Assembly: GCA_003158895.1 (NCBI GenBank)
Contig: PMLO01000275.1
Coordinates: forward strand, 1 to 18,867
DNA: 18,867 nt
Direction of reading: 5' to 3'
DNA from: Propionibacteriaceae bacterium
Lineage (GTDB): Bacteria > Actinomycetota > Actinomycetes > Propionibacteriales > Propionibacteriaceae
Made by a program: the position numbers and the translations under genes
Notes under the pieces: generated by a model
What the model was told of the DNA's origin: nothing
What the model saw: only the letters and a program-made list of their open reading frames with translations
The model's database searches: none
Shown here: positions 14,394-18,867 of the stretch, piece after piece
Position numbering within the stretch: position 1 is the stretch's first letter
How the letters are laid out: the number at the start of each line of letters is the position of its first letter

Positions 14394-15353
14394 GTGGATC
14401 TGTTCTGGCAGCAACTGATCAACGGACTGTCGTTGGGGGCGTTGTACGCACTCATCGCAGTCGGGTACACGGTGGTGTACGGCATCGTGCAGCTCATCAA
14501 CTTCGCGCACGGCGAGATCTTCATGACCGGCGCGTTCGGCGCGTTCGCGACATGGGTCGTCATGGGGTCGCCCTCCTCCATGAGCTGGCAGGTCGCGGTG
14601 TTCGGGATGCTGCCGGTGATGATTCTCGGCGGCATCATCGTGTCCGTCACGATGGCGCTGCTCATGGAACGCCTCGCGTACAGACCCCTGAGAGACGCGC
14701 CGAGGCTCGCACCGCTGATCTCGGCGATCGGCATCTCGGTCTTCCTCCAAGAGTTCGTGCGCCTGTTCTTCGGCGACATCCCCGGCATGCCCGACTCGAA
14801 GCGGGCCATCCCGTTCCCGAACATCGAGGGCATCTCCGGCAGGTCCGTGTCGTTCGGAAACGTCAACGTACAGATCTCGGCGCTCTTCACACTCGGTGCA
14901 CTCGTGGTCTGCACGGCCTTCCTCTGGTTCTACGTCAACCGTACGAAGACCGGCCGTGCGATGGTCGCCACCAGCCAGGATCCCGACACGGCCCGACTGA
15001 TGGGCATCAACGTGGACCGGGTCATCATGGCGGCCTTCGCCGTGGGCGCCGCTCTCGCCGCCATCGCCGGAGTCGCGCAAGGCATGCGTGTCGGCAACAT
15101 CGACTTCCGCATGGGATTCCTCGCAGGTCTGAAGGCGTTCACGGCCGCCGTCCTGGGTGGCATCGGCAACATCAACGGCGCCGTCGTCGGTGGCCTGGTG
15201 CTCGGCGTCGTCGAGTCCATGGCCACCACGTTCATCCCCGGTCAGTTCGGAAGTCCCGCCTGGAAGGACGTGTGGGCCTTCGTGCTCCTCATCCTCGTGC
15301 TGGTCTTCCGGCCGCAAGGTCTCCTGGGCGCGAAGGTGGTGGACCGGGCATGA
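14394..15353 (+). CDS. livH: Branched-chain amino-acid-type ABC importer, permease LivH
   Basis: A 319-residue integral membrane protein of the LivH permease family, with about eight hydrophobic segments. The N-terminus (LINGLSLGALYALIAVGYT, then YGIVQLINFAHGEIFMTGAF) is the strongest family signature. The ATPase-contact loop lies around MVATSQDPDTARLMGINVDRV, and a conserved glycine-rich part, AVLGGIGNINGAVVGGLVLG, follows. It forms one half of the membrane channel with LivM. The start is GTG 14394 with a purine-rich GAGAGGG site just upstream. The stop TGA overlaps the livM start as ATGA, so the two permeases are translationally coupled, as expected for subunits needed one-to-one. Confidence 0.95.
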   Translation: MDLFWQQLINGLSLGALYALIAVGYTVVYGIVQLINFAHGEIFMTGAFGAFATWVVMGSPSSMSWQVAVFGMLPVMILGGIIVSVTMALLMERLAYRPLRDAPRLAPLISAIGISVFLQEFVRLFFGDIPGMPDSKRAIPFPNIEGISGRSVSFGNVNVQISALFTLGALVVCTAFLWFYVNRTKTGRAMVATSQDPDTARLMGINVDRVIMAAFAVGAALAAIAGVAQGMRVGNIDFRMGFLAGLKAFTAAVLGGIGNINGAVVGGLVLGVVESMATTFIPGQFGSPAWKDVWAFVLLILVLVFRPQGLLGAKVVDRA

Positions 15354-17098
15354 GCCGCTTCACGTCCGCACTCACCATCCCGGCTGAGAAGCTCGAGAAG
15401 TTCCAGACCGCAGCACACATCGGCGGCATCGTCGCGGCTGCGCTCGGTATCGTCTCGGTGCTCCTGCCGTGGTCGTACGCGCACGAAGCGCTCGACGACG
15501 TCACGTACTCTGCAGCGCCCAGCCCTCTGCAGTACAACTACATCGGTCTCGCAGTGATCGCCGTGGTGCTGTTCGCCGCTCCGCTGGTGCTCCGCAAGCC
15601 GGGCAAGGCCCGCGACTGGGTGGCCTGGAACACCGGAGCCCGGTTCGCCGGGTACGGCCTACTGGCCACTGGCTTCGTCGGCGTCGCGGCCATCGGCATC
15701 GAGTCCGGAGGCCTGATCAACGTGGACCCGGGTGGCTGGCTCGCACTGGTCGCCGGCGTCGTCGGTGCCGTGTCCGGGCTCGTCCTGTTCCGCTCGCCCG
15801 AGCCGTCCATGGGCCGGATCAAGACCAACACGATCGTGCAGATCATCGCCATCGCGGGTGGTCTCGCAGCGGTGCTCTTCGCCGCAGCGTTCGCGCTCGG
15901 CCTGAGCGGTGCGGGCGCCTTCCTCTTCTACCTCACGTTCGCCGCATTCCTGGCCCTGACCCTCGTCCGTACCGGCGTGTTCGGCTGGTTCGCCAAGTGC
16001 GCCGCGGACAACAAGAAGATCCTCGTGCTCGCGGCGTTCTTCGTGGCTTTCGTGTTCCCGTTCACCCAGAACGGTTCGGACGCGAACATGTCGATCGCGA
16101 CGCAGGTGCTCATCTTCAGTGCCACCGCTCTCGGCCTGAACATCGTCGTCGGACTCGTCGGTCTGCTCGACCTCGGCTACATCGCGTTCCTCGGCGCCGG
16201 CGCCTTCACCTCGGCGGTCTTGTCGGGTTCGTTGTACTCGCACATCCACTGGCACCCGCCGTTCATCGTCACGGTCCTCATCAGCGGCTGCGTCTCGTCC
16301 TTCCTCGGCCTCATCATCGGTACGCCGACCCTGCGCGTCTCGGGCGACTACCTCGCCATCGTGACGCTGGCCTTCGGAGAGATCTTCCGGATCACGATGA
16401 ACAACCTCGACGGCTCGGACGGTCCGAACATCACGAACGGGTCCAACGGGATCAACAACGTGCCGGAGCTGAGCTTCTTGGGCTTCAACTTCGGTGACGC
16501 CCACCAGATCTTCGGCATCCAGGTTGGACGCTTCGCGAACTACTTCTGGCTGATGCTGCTCGTGCTCGCCGTGATCATGGTCGTCTTCGTCAACCTGAAC
16601 CGTTCGCGCATCGGCCGGGGCTGGGTGGCGATCCGTGAGGACGAGCTCGCTGCAGAGGCGATGGGTGTGAACACGTTCGGCCTGAAGATCCTCGCCTTCG
16701 CGGGCGGCGCGTTCCTCGCGGGGCTTGCCGGCGCGGTGAAGGCCCATTACGACGTGTCTGTGACGCCTGACCAGTACGTGTTTCTCGAGTCGGCGTTCCT
16801 GCTCGCCGCGGTCGTCCTCGGCGGTATGGGTACCGTCATGGGCGTCCTGATCGGCGCGACGATCCTCAAGCTGTTGCCTGAGAAGCTGCGCTTCTTCTCC
16901 GACTACCGCCTCATGCTGTTCGGCCTGCTGCTGGTGTTCATGATGCGGTTCCGTCCTGAAGGCATCATCGCCGACGAGCGCAGGCAGCTCGAGTTCCACG
17001 CCGAGGATGAAGAACTGGCCGAGGATGTCCAGGAGGAGCTGATCGCCTACCACGATCACTTCAACCCTGACGCCGTGACGACGGAGGACCTGCGATGA
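15350..17098 (+). CDS. livM: Branched-chain amino-acid-type ABC importer, permease LivM with long N-terminal extension
   Basis: A 582-residue membrane protein. The LivM core starts near residue 240 (ATQVLIFSATALGLNIVVGLVGLLDLGY) and includes TPTLRVSGDYLAIVTLAFGEIFR, the ATPase-contact loop AIREDELAAEAMGVN (near 430) and VLGGMGTVMGVLIGA. Typical LivM proteins have about 300-425 residues. Here about 240 residues precede the core and hold roughly five or six extra hydrophobic helices, and about 45 acidic residues follow it (EFHAEDEELAEDVQEEL). The family role is to form the translocation path with LivH. The role of the extra helices is unknown; they could hold an accessory or regulatory membrane module. 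The ATG overlaps the livH stop (ATGA). An internal start cannot be ruled out, but the coupling supports the full length. The stop overlaps the livG ATG. Confidence 0.92.
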   Translation: MSRFTSALTIPAEKLEKFQTAAHIGGIVAAALGIVSVLLPWSYAHEALDDVTYSAAPSPLQYNYIGLAVIAVVLFAAPLVLRKPGKARDWVAWNTGARFAGYGLLATGFVGVAAIGIESGGLINVDPGGWLALVAGVVGAVSGLVLFRSPEPSMGRIKTNTIVQIIAIAGGLAAVLFAAAFALGLSGAGAFLFYLTFAAFLALTLVRTGVFGWFAKCAADNKKILVLAAFFVAFVFPFTQNGSDANMSIATQVLIFSATALGLNIVVGLVGLLDLGYIAFLGAGAFTSAVLSGSLYSHIHWHPPFIVTVLISGCVSSFLGLIIGTPTLRVSGDYLAIVTLAFGEIFRITMNNLDGSDGPNITNGSNGINNVPELSFLGFNFGDAHQIFGIQVGRFANYFWLMLLVLAVIMVVFVNLNRSRIGRGWVAIREDELAAEAMGVNTFGLKILAFAGGAFLAGLAGAVKAHYDVSVTPDQYVFLESAFLLAAVVLGGMGTVMGVLIGATILKLLPEKLRFFSDYRLMLFGLLLVFMMRFRPEGIIADERRQLEFHAEDEELAEDVQEELIAYHDHFNPDAVTTEDLR

Positions 17099-17928
17099 CC
17101 GCCGCACCTGCCCCTGCGACAGACGCACCGGTCACCGAGGACGGCGTCCTGCTCGACGCCAGGAACGTGACGATGCAGTTCGGAGGACTGCGTGCCGTCG
17201 GGGACGTCAGCATGCAGGTCCACGCCGGCGAGATCGTCGGCCTCATCGGCCCGAACGGTGCCGGGAAGACCACGTTCTTCAACTGTCTGACAGGGCTGTA
17301 CAAGCCGACGGCCGGCTCTGTCACCTTCGCCGGCCAGCCTCTTCCGCCCAGGCCCCGCAAGGTCGTGTACGCCGGGATGGCGCGCACCTTCCAGAACATC
17401 CGGCTCTTCCACAACATGACAGCGCTCGAGAACGTCATGGTGGGGCGCTACTGCCGCACCAAGTCGAACGCGTTCGATGCGGTCTTCCGCCTTCCCCGGC
17501 ACCGCCGGGAGGAAAGAGAGGCGACTGAACGCAGCAGGGAGCTGCTCGCGTTCGTCGGGTTGGAGAACAAGGCGGACACCTTGTCGCGAAACCTCCCGTA
17601 CGGCGATCAGCGTCGTCTGGAGATCGCGCGTGCTCTCGCCACGGACCCGAAGCTGCTGCTGCTCGACGAGCCGACCGCCGGCATGAACCCGCAGGAGACG
17701 CGCGAGGCGGAGGACCTGATCTTCCGCATCCGCGACCTGGGCCTCGCGGTGCTCGTGATCGAGCACGACATGCGGTTCATCTTCAGCCTGTGCGATCGCG
17801 TGTACTGCCTCGTACGTGGCGAGGTGCTCGTCGAGGGGGCGGGTGACATCGTGCAGAACGACCCCCGTGTGATCGAGGCATACATCGGCGCTCCGACCGT
17901 GGTCGAGGAGGACGGAAACGATGCTTGA
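17095..17928 (+). CDS. livG: Branched-chain amino-acid-type ABC importer, ATPase LivG
   Basis: A 277-residue ABC ATPase of the LivG type. The order of motifs is clear: an Ala/Pro-rich start, MQFGGLRAVGDVSM, Walker A GPNGAGKTT, the Q loop in ARTFQNIRLF, signature LPYGDQRRLEIARAL (LivG proteins commonly have an L-x-Y-G-x-Q form rather than LSGGQ), Walker B LLLLDEPTAGMNPQE, and the switch His in VIEHDM. The longer insert between Q loop and signature (CRTKSNAFDAVFRLPRHR) is typical of LivG. It powers transport as a heterodimer with LivF. ATG 17095 overlaps the livM stop as ATGA, and its own stop overlaps the livF start by 8 bases. Confidence 0.95.
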   Translation: MTAAPAPATDAPVTEDGVLLDARNVTMQFGGLRAVGDVSMQVHAGEIVGLIGPNGAGKTTFFNCLTGLYKPTAGSVTFAGQPLPPRPRKVVYAGMARTFQNIRLFHNMTALENVMVGRYCRTKSNAFDAVFRLPRHRREEREATERSRELLAFVGLENKADTLSRNLPYGDQRRLEIARALATDPKLLLLDEPTAGMNPQETREAEDLIFRIRDLGLAVLVIEHDMRFIFSLCDRVYCLVRGEVLVEGAGDIVQNDPRVIEAYIGAPTVVEEDGNDA

Positions 17929-18628
17929 GGTCAAGGACATGGTCGTCGCGTATGGCCGCGTGAATGCCGTCAAGGGAATCTCGTTCACCGTCGAGAAGGG
18001 GCAGATCGTCACGCTCCTCGGCACGAACGGTGCCGGCAAGTCGACGACGCTGCGTGCGATCTCCGGACTGCTCAAGCTGGTCTCCGGGTCGATCACGTTC
18101 GAAGGTGAGAAGCTCGACGGCATCCCCGCTCACAAGGTCGTCGAGCGTGGCATCGCCCAGTCGCCGGAAGGGCGTCGGCTGTTCCGCCGGATGAGCGTGG
18201 AGGACAACCTCCAGCTCGGCGCCTTCTCCCGCAAGGACGCAGCGGGTGTGAAGAAGGACCTGGCGGACATCTACGAACTGTTCCCCGTACTGGGGGAGAG
18301 GCGCCACGAGGCGGCAGGACTGTTCTCGGGTGGTGAGCAGCAGATGCTGGCCATCGGACGGGCCATGATGAGCCGGCCCAAGCTGCTCATGCTCGACGAG
18401 CCGTCGATGGGCCTGAGCCCCATCATGACCAAGACGATCATGAACACGATCGTCAAGCTGCAGTCGGAAGGCGTGACGATCCTGCTCGTCGAGCAGAACG
18501 CCTCGGCCGCGCTGTCGCTCGCTGATCGCGGGTACGTTCTCGAGGTCGGGCAGATCATGTTCTCGGACTCCGGTAAGGCGCTGCTCGGCGACGACCGCGT
18601 CCGGAAGGCGTACCTCGGCGCCGACTGA
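17921..18628 (+). CDS. livF: Branched-chain amino-acid-type ABC importer, ATPase LivF
   Basis: A 235-residue ABC ATPase of the LivF type, the usual length. It begins with the family pattern VVAYGRVNAVKGISF, then Walker A GTNGAGKST, LivF-specific IAQSPEGRRLFRRMSVEDNLQLGA with the Q loop, signature FSGGEQQMLAIGRAM, Walker B LLMLDEPSMGLSP, and the switch His position filled by Q in LLVEQNAS, as is normal in LivF. It pairs with LivG, whose switch His is present. The ATG overlaps the end of livG by 8 bases. It is the last gene of the operon; I see no convincing terminator in the 96 bp that follow. Confidence 0.95.
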   Translation: MLEVKDMVVAYGRVNAVKGISFTVEKGQIVTLLGTNGAGKSTTLRAISGLLKLVSGSITFEGEKLDGIPAHKVVERGIAQSPEGRRLFRRMSVEDNLQLGAFSRKDAAGVKKDLADIYELFPVLGERRHEAAGLFSGGEQQMLAIGRAMMSRPKLLMLDEPSMGLSPIMTKTIMNTIVKLQSEGVTILLVEQNASAALSLADRGYVLEVGQIMFSDSGKALLGDDRVRKAYLGAD

Positions 18629-18724
18629 TCTCGGCGAGACGTCGCGACAGGGCTGGGAAATGCGATCCGGACGTGGCAGCATGGCGCAACCGTCGTACGC
18701 CCGTGAGTGATGAGTGGAGCCGCC

Positions 18725-18867
18725 ATGCCTACGCCTGAACCGGCTGACACCCATGACGTGATCCGCGTGGTGGGCGCCCGCGAGAACAACCTCAAAGGTG
18801 TGACGGTCGACATCCCGAAGCGACGCCTGACCGTGTTCACAGGCGTCTCCGGCTCGGGCAAGAGCTC
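18725..18867 (+). CDS. UvrA-like ABC ATPase, N-terminal start only
   Basis: The first 47 codons of a gene that runs off the window. IRVVGARENNLKGVTVDIPKRRLTVFTGVSGSGKS is the N-terminal ATP-binding segment of the UvrA family, with the Walker A GVSGSGKS. Canonical UvrA usually reads VFTGLSGSGKS at this place. The V variant together with the short N-terminus before the domain resembles UvrA-like paralogues linked to drug resistance (DrrC/UvrA2 type) rather than the excision-repair UvrA, but 47 residues cannot settle this. The ATG has GGAG five bases upstream. It follows livF by 96 bp on the same strand and is probably a separate unit. Confidence 0.75.
   Translation, partial: MPTPEPADTHDVIRVVGARENNLKGVTVDIPKRRLTVFTGVSGSGKS

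Noticed and set aside
15659..17128. A 489-codon open frame on the minus strand, opposite livM
   Set aside because: The product is almost entirely charged, Glu/Asp/Arg-rich, with no membrane or domain pattern; livM on the other strand is unmistakable.
18629..18724. A terminator after livF
   Set aside because: Only short palindromes such as GTCGCGAC (18641-18648) are present, with no usable loop or U tract, so I do not call one.

Overview
The window is a GC-rich stretch of bacterial chromosome, very probably from an actinomycete (Actinomycetota). The signs are an RbpA gene, a Ppm1-type polyprenol-phosphate mannosyltransferase end next to an FxsA gene, frequent GTG starts, probable leaderless transcripts and a mycobacterial-type lipoamide dehydrogenase. 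A more exact placement (for example Propionibacteriales) is a guess. The content is mostly housekeeping and transport. I see no insertion sequence, prophage, CRISPR array, tRNA or rRNA.

Layout. 1-787 (+): end of a polyprenol-phosphate mannosyltransferase gene, then fxsA. 797-4111 (-): dienelactone hydrolase, glycerophosphodiester phosphodiesterase, UMF1/Atg22-like MFS permease and rbpA; rbpA also has a textbook sigmaR/SigH-type promoter inside the end of the permease gene. 4209-5063 (+): pyridoxal kinase. 5065-6585 (-): an XRE helix-turn-helix domain fused to a complete MurA-type enolpyruvyl transferase. 6709-8106 (+): dihydrolipoyl dehydrogenase, divergent from the fusion gene. 8163-9497 (-): an MmpS-like membrane protein and nagB. 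9754-10404 (+): PQ-loop membrane protein. 10405-12836 (-): alpha/beta hydrolase and argS. 13099-18628 (+): a complete five-gene branched-chain amino-acid-type ABC importer (binding lipoprotein, two permeases, two ATPases). 18725-end (+): start of a UvrA-like ABC ATPase.

The most unusual item is the HTH-MurA fusion. It keeps the residues expected for MurA catalysis but carries its own DNA-binding domain. A perfect 18-bp inverted repeat overlaps the likely -10 box of its own gene, in the 123-bp gap shared with the divergent lipoamide dehydrogenase gene. This suggests an enzyme-regulator that may sense a cell-wall precursor and control itself and perhaps its neighbour. That is inference from sequence only.

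Genes are tightly packed. Same-strand genes often overlap at ATGA/TGATG junctions (permease after phosphodiesterase, livH-livM, livM-livG, livG-livF). Two convergent pairs end 0-1 bp apart. Other convergent pairs share short hairpins that include their stop codons. The liv operon has a 14-bp perfect hairpin between the binding-protein gene and the permease genes, which probably gives more binding protein than membrane complex. No gap exceeds 300 bp; the largest are 12837-13098 and 9498-9753.
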